From Paenibacillus sp. FSL H8-0332 (GTDB lineage: Bacteria > Bacillota > Bacilli > Paenibacillales > Paenibacillaceae): 64,000 bases of DNA. The DNA lies in NCBI RefSeq assembly GCF_037963835.1, contig NZ_CP150145.1, positions 744,001 through 808,000 of the forward strand, given 5' to 3'. This document shows positions 7,961 through 16,705 of the stretch, one piece after another (within the stretch, counting starts at the first letter, position 1; every line of letters begins with the position of its first letter). A model generated the notes under the pieces. That model saw only the letters and a program-made list of their open reading frames with translations. It ran no database searches and had not been told where the DNA came from. The position numbers and the translations under genes are program-made.

Positions 7961-8851
7961 ATGAAAAAGGTAAAAAAGGTAATTATCCCTGCAGCCGGGT
8001 TAGGCACACGGTTCCTTCCGGCGACCAAAGCAATGCCTAAGGAAATGCTGCCCATTATCAACAAACCGACGATCCAGTATATCGTGGAGGAGGCCATTGC
8101 CTCCGGGATCGAAGACATCATCATTGTAACCGGTAAGGGAAAGCGGGCGATTGAGGATCATTTCGACAATGCCTTTGAGCTTGAATCCAGACTGCTGGAA
8201 GATGGTAAGCTGGAGCTGCTCAGAGAGGTGCAGCGGTCCTCCAAGGTGGAAATTCACTATATCCGGCAAAAGGAACCCAAGGGTCTCGGTCATGCTGTAT
8301 GGTGTGCGAGACGGTTCATCGGCGATGAGCCGTTCGGCGTTATGCTCGGCGATGACATTGTTACCGGACAGGTTCCCTGCCTGAAGCAGCTGATCGATCA
8401 GTATGAGGAGACCCAGAATTCGGTGATCGGGGTGCAGGTCATTCCGGATGAATTCACGAACCGCTACGGGATTATCGAGCCGGATATGCAGGACGGGAAG
8501 CTCTACCGGGTGAACAATTTCGTGGAGAAGCCTCCGCTTGGAACAGCGCCTTCTAATCTGGCGATCATGGGCCGCTATGTATTTACCCCTAAGATCTTCA
8601 AGTATCTTGATCTTCAGGAGAAGGGCGCGGGCGGCGAGATTCAGCTGACGGATGCGATTCAGAAGCTGAACCAGAGCGAACGTGTCTACGCTTATAACTT
8701 CGACGGTACAAGATATGATGTCGGTGAACGTCTTGGATATATTTTGACCACACTGGAATTTGCCCTTGCGAGCGAAGATTTACGCTATCAGGTCATGGAT
8801 GCCATGGCAGAATGGCTGAATAAGGCGGGACAGAAATCGCTAAGCAGCTGA
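7961..8851 (+). CDS. galU: UTP-glucose-1-phosphate uridylyltransferase
   Basis: A 296-residue enzyme that makes UDP-glucose from glucose 1-phosphate and UTP in the cytoplasm. The nucleotidyltransferase signature [18 protein letters not shown] is at residues 11-28, and FVEKP plus the [10 protein letters not shown] segment follow as in GalU/GtaB. ATG at 7961 is selected because GGGAGG lies seven bases before it; an ATG-free extension upstream has no site. In this operon it supplies UDP-glucose both as donor and as substrate of the UDP-glucose dehydrogenase encoded downstream. Confidence 0.95.
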   Translation: MKKVKKVIIPAAGLGTRFLPATKAMPKEMLPIINKPTIQYIVEEAIASGIEDIIIVTGKGKRAIEDHFDNAFELESRLLEDGKLELLREVQRSSKVEIHYIRQKEPKGLGHAVWCARRFIGDEPFGVMLGDDIVTGQVPCLKQLIDQYEETQNSVIGVQVIPDEFTNRYGIIEPDMQDGKLYRVNNFVEKPPLGTAPSNLAIMGRYVFTPKIFKYLDLQEKGAGGEIQLTDAIQKLNQSERVYAYNFDGTRYDVGERLGYILTTLEFALASEDLRYQVMDAMAEWLNKAGQKSLSS

Positions 8852-8936
8852 GACCGTCCCCCCAACCCGATGGTTACAAGCCGGAGTCAAGAAGTAAGGC
8901 TGCATAAACCTTTACGAGAAATGAGGAGAGATGAGC

Positions 8937-9623
8937 ATGCAAAAACTGCCGGAAGACTATGAGGCCGTCCTGCCGAAACTTTACATGCTGCATTCGGGTG
9001 AAGAAAGCAAGGGAATGGAATCCTATCTGGTCTTGAAGCGGATCATCGACATCTTGTTCTCCGCCCTGGGTCTGCTGTTCCTGCTTCCGCTGTTCGCAGT
9101 GGTGGCTGTCCTGATTAAGCTGGAAGATCCGAAGGGCAAGGTGTTCTTCCGCCAGGATCGGGTCGGCAAGGACGAGAAGCTGTTCCCCATGTACAAGTTC
9201 AGATCCATGGTGTCTAATGCCGAGGAGCTTAAGGCCAATCTCATGGCCTACAACGAAGTAAGCGGCGCGATGTTCAAGATTAAGAATGATCCCCGCATTA
9301 CGCGGATTGGAAGATTCCTGCGCAAGACCAGTATTGATGAACTGCCACAGCTCTGGAACGTGCTGATGGGGCATATGAGTCTGGTGGGTCCCCGTCCTCC
9401 GCTCGTTGAAGAGGTGGAGCAGTATACGGATTACGACAAGCAGCGGCTGATGGTTACACCCGGCTGCACCGGCTACTGGCAGGTGAACGCCAGAAACAGT
9501 GTCGGCTTTGATGAGATGGTTCAGCTGGATCTGACATACATCCATATGCGCAGCACAATGCTGGATCTGAAGATTATCGTCAAGACTGGCCTGATGCTGC
9601 TCGGTTCCAAAAATGCGTATTAA
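8937..9623 (+). CDS. Priming sugar-phosphate transferase (undecaprenyl-phosphate)
   Basis: This 228-residue bac_transf (polyprenyl-phosphate hexose-1-phosphate transferase) protein has one N-terminal membrane helix (about 22-45). The cytosolic catalytic domain carries [27 protein letters not shown] and LVGPRPP. It should start each EPS repeat by transferring sugar phosphate to undecaprenyl phosphate at the inner face of the membrane. GAGGAG at 8923 fits ATG 8937 better than ATG 8931. The short form lacks the extra membrane region of WcaJ. The first sugar could be glucose, galactose or another hexose. Confidence 0.92.
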   Translation: MQKLPEDYEAVLPKLYMLHSGEESKGMESYLVLKRIIDILFSALGLLFLLPLFAVVAVLIKLEDPKGKVFFRQDRVGKDEKLFPMYKFRSMVSNAEELKANLMAYNEVSGAMFKIKNDPRITRIGRFLRKTSIDELPQLWNVLMGHMSLVGPRPPLVEEVEQYTDYDKQRLMVTPGCTGYWQVNARNSVGFDEMVQLDLTYIHMRSTMLDLKIIVKTGLMLLGSKNAY

Positions 9624-9641
9624 AAATATGGGAATTAGGTG

Positions 9642-10583
9642 ATGCCGATGTTTGTACACGGAGATGTACCTGAGATTTCCATTATCATTTGCACCTATAA
9701 CCGGTCAGCTCTGCTGGTCAAGACGCTGCACTCGCTGCTGCCGCTGGAGAATTTGCACCAGGCCGAAATCATCGTGGTGGATAATCAGTCTACGGATGAT
9801 ACGGCGGCCGCTATCAAGGGGTTCATCGGGACCTATGGTGATGATATGGATATCCGTTATTTGCTGGAGCCGGTTCAAGGGCTGTCAGCAGCCCGCAACA
9901 CGGGCATTCTGGCTTCTAAATCGCAGCTCATTGCTTTCTTGGATGATGATGCGATTCCTTGCCGGACCTGGATTACGACGATTGTCAGCACATTTGCGGC
10001 TAGGCCGGAAGTGATGGCTATGGGCGGCAAAATCGCTCCGATCTTCGAGAGCAAACGCCCGGATTGGCTGATTAAGCCGTTCGAGCTTCCTTACACGATT
10101 GTTGATCTGGGGGGCCGGATCAGAGAGTATCCGAAGCGGCTTCATCCCTGCGGTGCCAACATGGCGATGCGCAAGCCGGTGTTCGATATCAGCCTGTTCC
10201 CGCTGGAGCTGGGCCGCAAGGGCGACTCGCTGCTCTCGGGTGAAGAGACCTGGCTGTTCAGCCAGCTCCAGCAGGAGGGACATTCCATTCTCTATCATCC
10301 GGAGATGGCTGTGGATCATTTCGTTCCGGCGAACCGGCTGACAGAGGACTGGATCATGAAGCGGTATTACAGCCAAGGCATATCGAACGCTATGAAAAGT
10401 GAAGGAATGAAGGGCCACCTGCTGCTCCTGGGCAAGACGGGGGCCAAAGTGATCTACATCCTGGCAGATTCTGTTCTCTCCCGCAGTAAGGGAAGAAGGC
10501 TGCTGAATAAGTGCCGGCTCGAGAGTATTCGCGGAACTCTCCATATGATCTGGAACCGGAAGAGGGAATCCGCAGCGGGGTGA
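9642..10583 (+). CDS. Family 2 glycosyltransferase
   Basis: A 313-residue GT-A fold enzyme. It opens with ISIIICTYNRS, has VDNQSTDD about residue 47, and the metal-binding AFLDDDAIP around residue 105. The DXD-like motif and the later GEETWL match inverting GT2 transferases that build EPS repeat units on the lipid carrier. Starts at GTG 9639, ATG 9642 and ATG 9648 are all possible; the spacing to GGGA or AGG does not decide. Donor and acceptor are unknown. Confidence 0.85.
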   Translation: MPMFVHGDVPEISIIICTYNRSALLVKTLHSLLPLENLHQAEIIVVDNQSTDDTAAAIKGFIGTYGDDMDIRYLLEPVQGLSAARNTGILASKSQLIAFLDDDAIPCRTWITTIVSTFAARPEVMAMGGKIAPIFESKRPDWLIKPFELPYTIVDLGGRIREYPKRLHPCGANMAMRKPVFDISLFPLELGRKGDSLLSGEETWLFSQLQQEGHSILYHPEMAVDHFVPANRLTEDWIMKRYYSQGISNAMKSEGMKGHLLLLGKTGAKVIYILADSVLSRSKGRRLLNKCRLESIRGTLHMIWNRKRESAAG

Positions 10584-10597
10584 GGGGAGGACGCGCG

Positions 10598-11944
10598 ATG
10601 ACCAATTTTGAGTGGGGCGCCAAAATAAATAGTCTGCCATACGGAATGCTCTATCTCGTAACTGCACTGTTCCTGGGAACAGCCGTCATCTTCCAGCCGG
10701 TCATCGCAGTAGCGGCCGTATTCTTCATTCTGCTGCTGGTTGCCTCCCTATCACGCCCAGAGCTGATCAGCTATTTCGTTCTGCTGACTACGGCAGTCTC
10801 GATTAACTTTTTGTACAGCGGGAGTATGTTCGGTATTGAGATCCTGTCGCTCTACAAGCTGGTTATTCTGATGCTGCTCGTACCGTGTATCCTGGTCAAT
10901 GGCCTGAAGTTCAAGCTCAGCCCTCCCTTATGGGCGATGCTGGCCCTGATCCTGCTCACCTTCAGCTTCTCCATCTGGCTGCCGGAGATGAGCACATCCA
11001 TTGCGGTCAAAGCCTTCATCGGGCTATCCCTGCCCTTTGTACTGCTTCTGATTAACTGGAAGAAGGAAGTCGCCGAGAAGCAGATCCGGATCATTACCCT
11101 GCTGCCTCTGGTCAGCATGTTGCTGGGAGTGGTGCTGCAGGCTGCGAATATACATTCACTGGTAGCCGTTGAGTTCACAGGCGCGGTGCGGGTGCAGGGG
11201 GCGAACATTCCGCCTCACCTGGCGATGCTGGCCTTCATGGGAGTAGCGATCGCGTTCATTGAGATCAAGCGCAGTCCGCTGTATACGCGGTTCAATTACA
11301 TCATGCTGGGGCTGAATTTCTTCATTTTGGTAATTACAGGCACGCGCGGGCCGATTCTTGCCCTGGTGCTGATGGTACTCTATTATTTCTACGATATCTC
11401 CCGCGCCTTCCTAAAGGGCAAGAAGAAATTTCTGATCCCGCTGCTGTGTTCGCTGCTGGTCATTACCTCGGCCGTATACATGCAGATGGACAACATCAAG
11501 AAGCGCTCCTTTGAACGGACGACCGAGACCGGGATAGACCTGTCGGGACGGGCGGAGGCCTGGGAGTACTTTTTGAACAAAGCCGCGGATTCACCTTATG
11601 CCGGGCGGGGGCTTGGAGCGGTAACGGTGGCGAATGACGGTACGCTGTACGGCGGGTTTGTCGTTCCGCACAATGAGTATATCCGCTTCTACTACGACGG
11701 AGGATACATCGGTGCCATTCTGCTGCTGCTGTCCTTGCTCGCTGTGTTTCTTATGGTGTACAGGGTGCTTTTACCAGCGGTGAAACCTTATTATCTGCTC
11801 TTTATTGCAGCTTTTCTGATCTACTCTTTCACGGATAACACGCTGTCGACGGTCCAATTCATCATTCCGTTCTGTTGGTACCTGAACTGCCTGTACCGAT
11901 CTTCACAGCTGGCCGATTCCCCACAAAAAGAAGTGATACGATGA
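10598..11944 (+). CDS. Wzy-type EPS polymerase (O-antigen ligase family)
   Basis: A 448-residue polytopic membrane protein with about eleven hydrophobic segments. The conserved Wzy_C region starts at TGTRGP near 250. A large outer loop contains GRAEAWEYF, GRGLGAV and PHNEYIRFYYDGG (about 320-375). These are the landmarks of the O-antigen ligase/polymerase family that joins lipid-linked repeats outside the membrane. ATG 10598 follows GGGGAGG. Its stop overlaps the next start (ATGA). A second member of the family is encoded 0.8 kb downstream, so which one polymerises is open. Confidence 0.85.
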   Translation: MTNFEWGAKINSLPYGMLYLVTALFLGTAVIFQPVIAVAAVFFILLLVASLSRPELISYFVLLTTAVSINFLYSGSMFGIEILSLYKLVILMLLVPCILVNGLKFKLSPPLWAMLALILLTFSFSIWLPEMSTSIAVKAFIGLSLPFVLLLINWKKEVAEKQIRIITLLPLVSMLLGVVLQAANIHSLVAVEFTGAVRVQGANIPPHLAMLAFMGVAIAFIEIKRSPLYTRFNYIMLGLNFFILVITGTRGPILALVLMVLYYFYDISRAFLKGKKKFLIPLLCSLLVITSAVYMQMDNIKKRSFERTTETGIDLSGRAEAWEYFLNKAADSPYAGRGLGAVTVANDGTLYGGFVVPHNEYIRFYYDGGYIGAILLLLSLLAVFLMVYRVLLPAVKPYYLLFIAAFLIYSFTDNTLSTVQFIIPFCWYLNCLYRSSQLADSPQKEVIR

Positions 11945-12714
11945 ACCAAGTGAATATGTTCGATGTCAATTTCGATAACTATGATTTCATGGACCTGCTT
12001 GATTACATAGACAGAACTATTCAGGAAAGGAGCCAATCCTACATCCTGACCTGCAATGTCGATCATGTGATCAAGCTCCGCAAGGACAAAGAGTTTCGGG
12101 AGGTCTATTCCGAAGCAGGGGCTGTTGTAGCCGATGGAATGCCGCTGATCTGGGCGTCCAAGATGCTCGGTAAACCGCTGAAGCAAAAGGTATCCGGGGC
12201 TGATCTGTTCAGCCAACTGGGTAACGCATTTGAACAAAGGCAATACCGGTTGTTCTTCCTGGGGGCCGCCGAGGGTGTGGCAGAGCAGGCAACGAAGAAT
12301 CTGAAGGCCGCCTTCCCGGGCATTAACGTAGTGGGCTGTTACTCTCCTTCTTACGGCTTCGAGCACAACGAAGAAGAGAACCAGCGGATTATCCAGATGC
12401 TGACCGAGACCCAGCCGGATATTGTGTTCGTAGGCGTGGGAGCACCGAAGCAGGAGAAGTGGATCTACCGTCACTATACCTCCTACCAGGCGCCGGTCTC
12501 CATCGGCGTAGGGGCCACCTTCGACTTCCTGTCCGGCTCGGTGAAGCGGGCACCGGATTTCATGCAGAGAACCGGCATGGAGTGGCTCTGGAGACTTAGC
12601 CAGGAGCCGGGCCGGTTATGGAAAAGATACCTTGTCGACGATGCCCAGTTCCTGGTGCTGCTATTCAAGGAGATGCGCAAACGGGGCAAGGTGAAGAACA
12701 GCAGTGCCGATTGA
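11941..12714 (+). CDS. WecG/TagA/CpsF-family (GT26) glycosyltransferase
   Basis: A 257-residue soluble transferase with the family hallmarks ADGMPLIWASK, RLFFLGA and VGVGAPKQEKWI. Family members add N-acetylmannosamine, ManNAcA or glucose to a lipid-linked acceptor, usually as the second step after priming. It is translationally coupled to the upstream polymerase gene by a 4-bp overlap. Here it probably adds an early sugar of the EPS repeat. Confidence 0.9.
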   Translation: MNQVNMFDVNFDNYDFMDLLDYIDRTIQERSQSYILTCNVDHVIKLRKDKEFREVYSEAGAVVADGMPLIWASKMLGKPLKQKVSGADLFSQLGNAFEQRQYRLFFLGAAEGVAEQATKNLKAAFPGINVVGCYSPSYGFEHNEEENQRIIQMLTETQPDIVFVGVGAPKQEKWIYRHYTSYQAPVSIGVGATFDFLSGSVKRAPDFMQRTGMEWLWRLSQEPGRLWKRYLVDDAQFLVLLFKEMRKRGKVKNSSAD

Positions 12715-12743
12715 ATGAGAGCGGCGAAAGAGGGGGGCAGGGA

Positions 12744-14243
12744 ATGAAGATGCTAAGCAGAGATGAGAAAAGTCTGAATCTTCCATCGGCACAAGCCGTG
12801 AAGTCGGCTGTAATGATGACCTTGATCTGCGCTTCGGCTCTGGCCCTGCCGCTTGCGATCGGCTTCGCCAGTGCGAATCTGAGCGCGTCGAACAGCCTGC
12901 AGGGCATCATTCTGGCAGGTATCCTCTTTCCGGCCTTGCTGCTGGCCCTGCTGAATACACGGATGCTTATTCCTTACACTTTGCTGATCTGGGCAGTTGC
13001 CCCGGAGCTGCGGCGGATTGCAGACTGGTACGAAGGCGTATATCACTCCGTCTCCCTGCTCAGTCTGGCCCCGCTGCTGACCGGAGCGACCTTAGCCATT
13101 CCCGTGCTGCGGGAAATTCACCGGATTCGCAAGTCCTCCACCCGGATCATGCTGCTGTTCTCCGTCGCACTGGCCTACGGCGCGTTGATTGGCCTGGCGA
13201 AGAACGGCATCGGCTCGGTCTACGATCTGGCGAATTACATCGTCCCGCTGCTGCTCATTCCCTTCTTCGCGGTCACGCCGTTTAAGCCGAAGGATATCGA
13301 CCGGCTGCTGTACGCTTTTGCCAACATCGCCGTGCTGGTTGCGATCTACGGGATCGTGCAGTATCTGACCGTTCCCCCTTGGGACGCCTTCTGGATGCGG
13401 AATGCCGATATGATCTCAATCGGAACCCCGTATCCGCTGGAGATCCGGGTCTTCTCGACCCTGAACTCTCCGGGTCCGGCTGCAACCTTCCTGGTCTTCG
13501 CCCTGGTGCCGATGATTCTGGAGAAAAGATGGCAGGGTACGCTGCGCTGGCTCGGTGTTCTGCTCGTAGTGGTCTGCCTGCTGACTACGCTAGTCCGTTC
13601 TGCATGGCTGGTCCTGCTGGTGATGCTGCTGGTCTACATCGCTTCCTCTCCCTCCAAGGGCAAATGGAAGACGCTGCTCCAGCTCGTATTCGTAGCAGCC
13701 GCGCTGTTCTGGATTGTTCCCAAGCTGCCTGGAGCAGAGGGGCTGGTGGCCCGGATGGAGACCCTGACCTCCGTACAGGAGGATCATTCCTTCAATGAAC
13801 GCCTCAGCCTCTGGACCAATATGCTGCCGATGGTGGCTGGCAATCCGGTAGGGCAGGGGATCGGCAGTGTAGGCCAGGGCACCAAGCTTGGCAACGGCGG
13901 AGAGCTGGGGGAATACGGGAATATGGATAACGGCTTCATCGCGCTGCTGCTGACCTTCGGCGTACTCGGTGCATTGTTCTTCTTCGGGGCACTCGGTGCG
14001 GTCATCAAGGAGATCGGCGTTAGAGTGACCCGCAGGAACGAACTTCAGCCTTACGCCAGGCTGGCGCTGGCGGCGTGGATGGGAGCTGTAGCCAGCCTGA
14101 TATCGGATAACGGCTTTCCCGGTCTCAAGGGATATCTGATCTGGATGCTGATCGGACTTGGCCTCAGCGCCAAGGAGCTCACTCAAAGCAGAAAGAAGGG
14201 AATACCGCATGCAGCAGTCCAGCGCCAAATCACTACCCGCTAA
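12744..14243 (+). CDS. Second O-antigen ligase/polymerase-family membrane protein
   Basis: A 499-residue protein with about twelve predicted membrane helices. A late periplasmic-type loop carries FNERLSLW, GNPVGQGIGSVGQG and GNMDNGFIALLLTFGVLG, the Wzy_C signature pattern. ATG 12744 follows AGGGGGGCAGGG. The gene overlaps the flippase gene by 35 bp. Having two Wzy-like genes in one EPS operon raises the possibility that one is the polymerase and the other a ligase or a linkage-specific partner. Confidence 0.82.
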   Translation: MKMLSRDEKSLNLPSAQAVKSAVMMTLICASALALPLAIGFASANLSASNSLQGIILAGILFPALLLALLNTRMLIPYTLLIWAVAPELRRIADWYEGVYHSVSLLSLAPLLTGATLAIPVLREIHRIRKSSTRIMLLFSVALAYGALIGLAKNGIGSVYDLANYIVPLLLIPFFAVTPFKPKDIDRLLYAFANIAVLVAIYGIVQYLTVPPWDAFWMRNADMISIGTPYPLEIRVFSTLNSPGPAATFLVFALVPMILEKRWQGTLRWLGVLLVVVCLLTTLVRSAWLVLLVMLLVYIASSPSKGKWKTLLQLVFVAAALFWIVPKLPGAEGLVARMETLTSVQEDHSFNERLSLWTNMLPMVAGNPVGQGIGSVGQGTKLGNGGELGEYGNMDNGFIALLLTFGVLGALFFFGALGAVIKEIGVRVTRRNELQPYARLALAAWMGAVASLISDNGFPGLKGYLIWMLIGLGLSAKELTQSRKKGIPHAAVQRQITTR

Positions 14244-15588
14244 CCGGGTATGGTCCACCTTCCGGAGATTCACGAAGAGTAAGGACAATAGCTCGGCTGC
14301 TGTCAAAACGATGTTCGTCAGTGTGCTGATCCTGCTGGTCAATATGCTGACCGGCGTACTGACCGCCCGTTATCTCGGCCCGACCGGCCGGGGGGAGCAG
14401 ACAGCGATGGTGAACTGGTCGCAGTTCCTGGCCTTCAGCATGAGCTTCGGCATTCCCTCGGCGCTGATCTACAATGCCAAGAAAAATCCGCAGGAAGCGG
14501 GAGTGCTGTACCGGATCGCGCTGCTGATCGGCCTTGTGTTCGGAACCATCGCCATGACGGTCGGGATACTCGTGCTGCCTTATTGGCTGGGGTCCTTCAG
14601 TCATGAGGTAGTGGTCTTCGCCCAGTGGTCCATGATCCTCTGCCCGCTGATTGTTATCTCGCAGATTAACAATGCGGCCTTCCAGTTCAGAGGGGATTAC
14701 AAGACCTTCAACTGGATGCGGTATCTGGTGCCGCTGCTGACACTGGGGGCCATCGGCATTCTGATCCTGAGCGGCTACATGAATCCTTATACGACCGCAC
14801 TGGCCTATCTGGTTCCGTCAGTTCCACTGTTCATCGGAATGACCATCCTGCTGCTGCGGACCTACAAGGTCAAGCTCCGGGATTCCTACCGCAATTTCAA
14901 AAGATTGTTCACCTACGGCCTGGGCTCCTACGGTAATGATCTGCTCGGCCAGTTCTCAGTATACATAGACCAGATCATCATCGCCGGACTGCTTAGACCG
15001 GCGGATCTGGGGCTCTATGCGGTAGCGGTTAGCCTGTCGCGTATGGTGAACTTCTTCGCGAATTCGATCACGGTGGTGCTCTTCCCGAAGGCCTCCGAGA
15101 TGGCGAAGGACGAAGCGGTTGCCCTCACCTTCAAGGCTTTCCGGATCAGTACTACCTGTACTTTGCTTGGCGCAGTATTCCTGATGGTGGTAGCGCCGTT
15201 TGTCATCCCGCTGCTCTACGGCAAGGATTTCAACACCGCGCTCACCGTGTTCCGCCTGCTGCTGCTGGAAGTAACCATCAGCGGCGGGACGCTGATTCTG
15301 GCACAGGTGTTCATGGCACTGGGCAAGCCGAAGTTCGTATCCATCCTTCAGGGGGTCGGCCTGATCCTGGTGATTCCGCTGCTGTTCCTGCTGGTGCCGA
15401 AGTTCGGATTGTTCGGAGCCGGGGTGGCTATGCTCTCCTCCTCCGTGCTGCGTTTCCTGTTCATTATTCTTAATATCAAGTACAACCTGAAGGTTAAGCT
15501 TCCACGGCTGCTCATTAACGCCCAGGACCTTCAGTGGATGAAGACGACGATGAATTCGTATATTCGCAAGAAACCTATGGATGTGTAG
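14209..15588 (+). CDS. Wzx-type EPS repeat-unit flippase (MOP superfamily)
   Basis: A 459-residue protein with about twelve to fourteen membrane helices. The N-terminal motif TARYLGPTGRGEQTA is typical of polysaccharide-synthesis MOP transporters, and a second repeat begins near GSYGNDLLGQFSVYIDQIIIAG. It should translocate undecaprenyl-linked repeats to the outer face for the Wzy protein. ATG 14209 has GAAGGGAA upstream and lies inside the end of the preceding gene, so the two are probably translationally coupled. Confidence 0.9.
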   Translation: MQQSSAKSLPANRVWSTFRRFTKSKDNSSAAVKTMFVSVLILLVNMLTGVLTARYLGPTGRGEQTAMVNWSQFLAFSMSFGIPSALIYNAKKNPQEAGVLYRIALLIGLVFGTIAMTVGILVLPYWLGSFSHEVVVFAQWSMILCPLIVISQINNAAFQFRGDYKTFNWMRYLVPLLTLGAIGILILSGYMNPYTTALAYLVPSVPLFIGMTILLLRTYKVKLRDSYRNFKRLFTYGLGSYGNDLLGQFSVYIDQIIIAGLLRPADLGLYAVAVSLSRMVNFFANSITVVLFPKASEMAKDEAVALTFKAFRISTTCTLLGAVFLMVVAPFVIPLLYGKDFNTALTVFRLLLLEVTISGGTLILAQVFMALGKPKFVSILQGVGLILVIPLLFLLVPKFGLFGAGVAMLSSSVLRFLFIILNIKYNLKVKLPRLLINAQDLQWMKTTMNSYIRKKPMDV

Positions 15589-15682
15589 GCAGTTAAGTAA
15601 CTAGTTGTTTCGGCGAGCCGAGTACACGAGGCGAGCCCCTTATCTGCTTAAAAAACAAAGGGACGGTGCTTGGAGAAGCGGA

Positions 15683-15810
15683 GAGAAAATTTGGAGCTGT
15701 AGGAGCGTTAGCGTCCGCCTTTGTTCTCTGATTTCACCCGCTATCAGCGGTCCAATCAAAGAAATCAGAGAACAACAGCGGCCGGAAGCCCAAACTTTTC
15801 TCGCAGCGAC
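15683..15810 (+). repeat. Structured dispersed element, copy 1
   Basis: The element folds as nested stems. The outer stem is GAGAAAA (15683-15689) plus TTTGG/GCT against AGC/CCAAA and TTTTCTC (15796-15802). A small hairpin in GGAGCGTTAGCGTCC follows. Then comes a perfect 13-bp stem GTTCTCTGATTTC (15723-15735) with GAAATCAGAGAAC (15761-15773), topped by a CCGC/GCGG hairpin. Copy 2 lies at 23833-23994, with the same fold and different stem sequence. It occupies the gap between the flippase and GT2 genes and ends 40 bp before the GT2 start codon. Confidence 0.8.
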
Positions 15811-15850
15811 GACACACGCCGGACCCTACCAGGCAAAGGAGGATACCTTC

Positions 15851-16705
15851 ATGGATTCAGTAACAAGCGTGCTTGGCGGCCGGGGCAGCTACCCGATCTC
15901 GGCAGTCATCATCGCCCAGGACGACGAAGTTCGAATCACCAAAGCCATTCAGTCCTGCCGGTTATTCGCCGATGAGGTGGTCGTAATCGACGGAGGAAGC
16001 AAAGACGGGACCGTAGGGCTATCCGAGAGCCTGGGATGCCGGGTGTATGTCAACCCCTGGCCCGGATATGCGAAGCAAAGGGAATTCGGAGTGGAACGTG
16101 CCATCCATGATTGGGTCTTCCTGATTGATACCGACGAAGTGGTCAGCGAGGAGCTGGCCCGGGATATCCTGGAGCGCAAGCCGGGACTGACCGATGCTAC
16201 GGTGGCGTTCTCGCTGTACCGGATTGGTGATTTTCTCGGCAAATGGCTGGATAAAGGCGAATATCTGGTGCGGCTGTATAACCGCAAGGAATACGGTATC
16301 CGCAATTCTCTGGTCCATGAGATGCCCGAGGTGTCCGAGGAACGGACGGTGAAGCTGAACGGAACGCTGTGGCATCAAGGCTTCCGCAGCATCAACGATC
16401 ATGTCGCCCGGTTCAACAAATACACCGATCTGGAAGCAGAGAGTGCGTTCGCCAGCGGCAAGCCGTTTAAGCTGAGTCATCTGCTGCTGCGTCCGCCGGC
16501 ACGGTTCCTGCAGAAGTATTTCCTGCATGGCCTGTTCAAGAAAGGCATCTCGGGCTTTGCGGTATCCGTCTTCTGGGTGATGTATGAATTCATGGTCGGC
16601 TTCAAGCATTACGAATTGCACAGCGCAGGAAGGCTGGCCCGGCATAACGAAGCGGGCCAGGCCGAGAAGGAGAACAAGGGGGAGAGAAGCTATGTCGTAC
16701 AATGA
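15851..16705 (+). CDS. Family 2 glycosyltransferase, WaaE/KdtX-like
   Basis: A 284-residue GT2 enzyme with ISAVIIAQDDE at its N-terminus, EVVVIDGGSKDGT near 45, and the metal-binding FLIDTDEVVS near 92. The VNPWPGYAKQREFG segment is characteristic of the WaaE/KdtX-like subgroup, whose known members transfer glucose to core sugars. An ideal AAAGGAGG precedes ATG 15851. A longer frame extends upstream only through the structured repeat and is not credible. It probably adds a branch or backbone sugar to the EPS repeat. Confidence 0.87.
   Translation: MDSVTSVLGGRGSYPISAVIIAQDDEVRITKAIQSCRLFADEVVVIDGGSKDGTVGLSESLGCRVYVNPWPGYAKQREFGVERAIHDWVFLIDTDEVVSEELARDILERKPGLTDATVAFSLYRIGDFLGKWLDKGEYLVRLYNRKEYGIRNSLVHEMPEVSEERTVKLNGTLWHQGFRSINDHVARFNKYTDLEAESAFASGKPFKLSHLLLRPPARFLQKYFLHGLFKKGISGFAVSVFWVMYEFMVGFKHYELHSAGRLARHNEAGQAEKENKGERSYVVQ

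Noticed and set aside
15605..15850. N-terminal extension of the GT2 gene through the intergenic region
   Set aside because: The extension reads through the structured repeat, lacks a ribosome binding site, and adds no domain. An ideal AAAGGAGG precedes the ATG at 15851.
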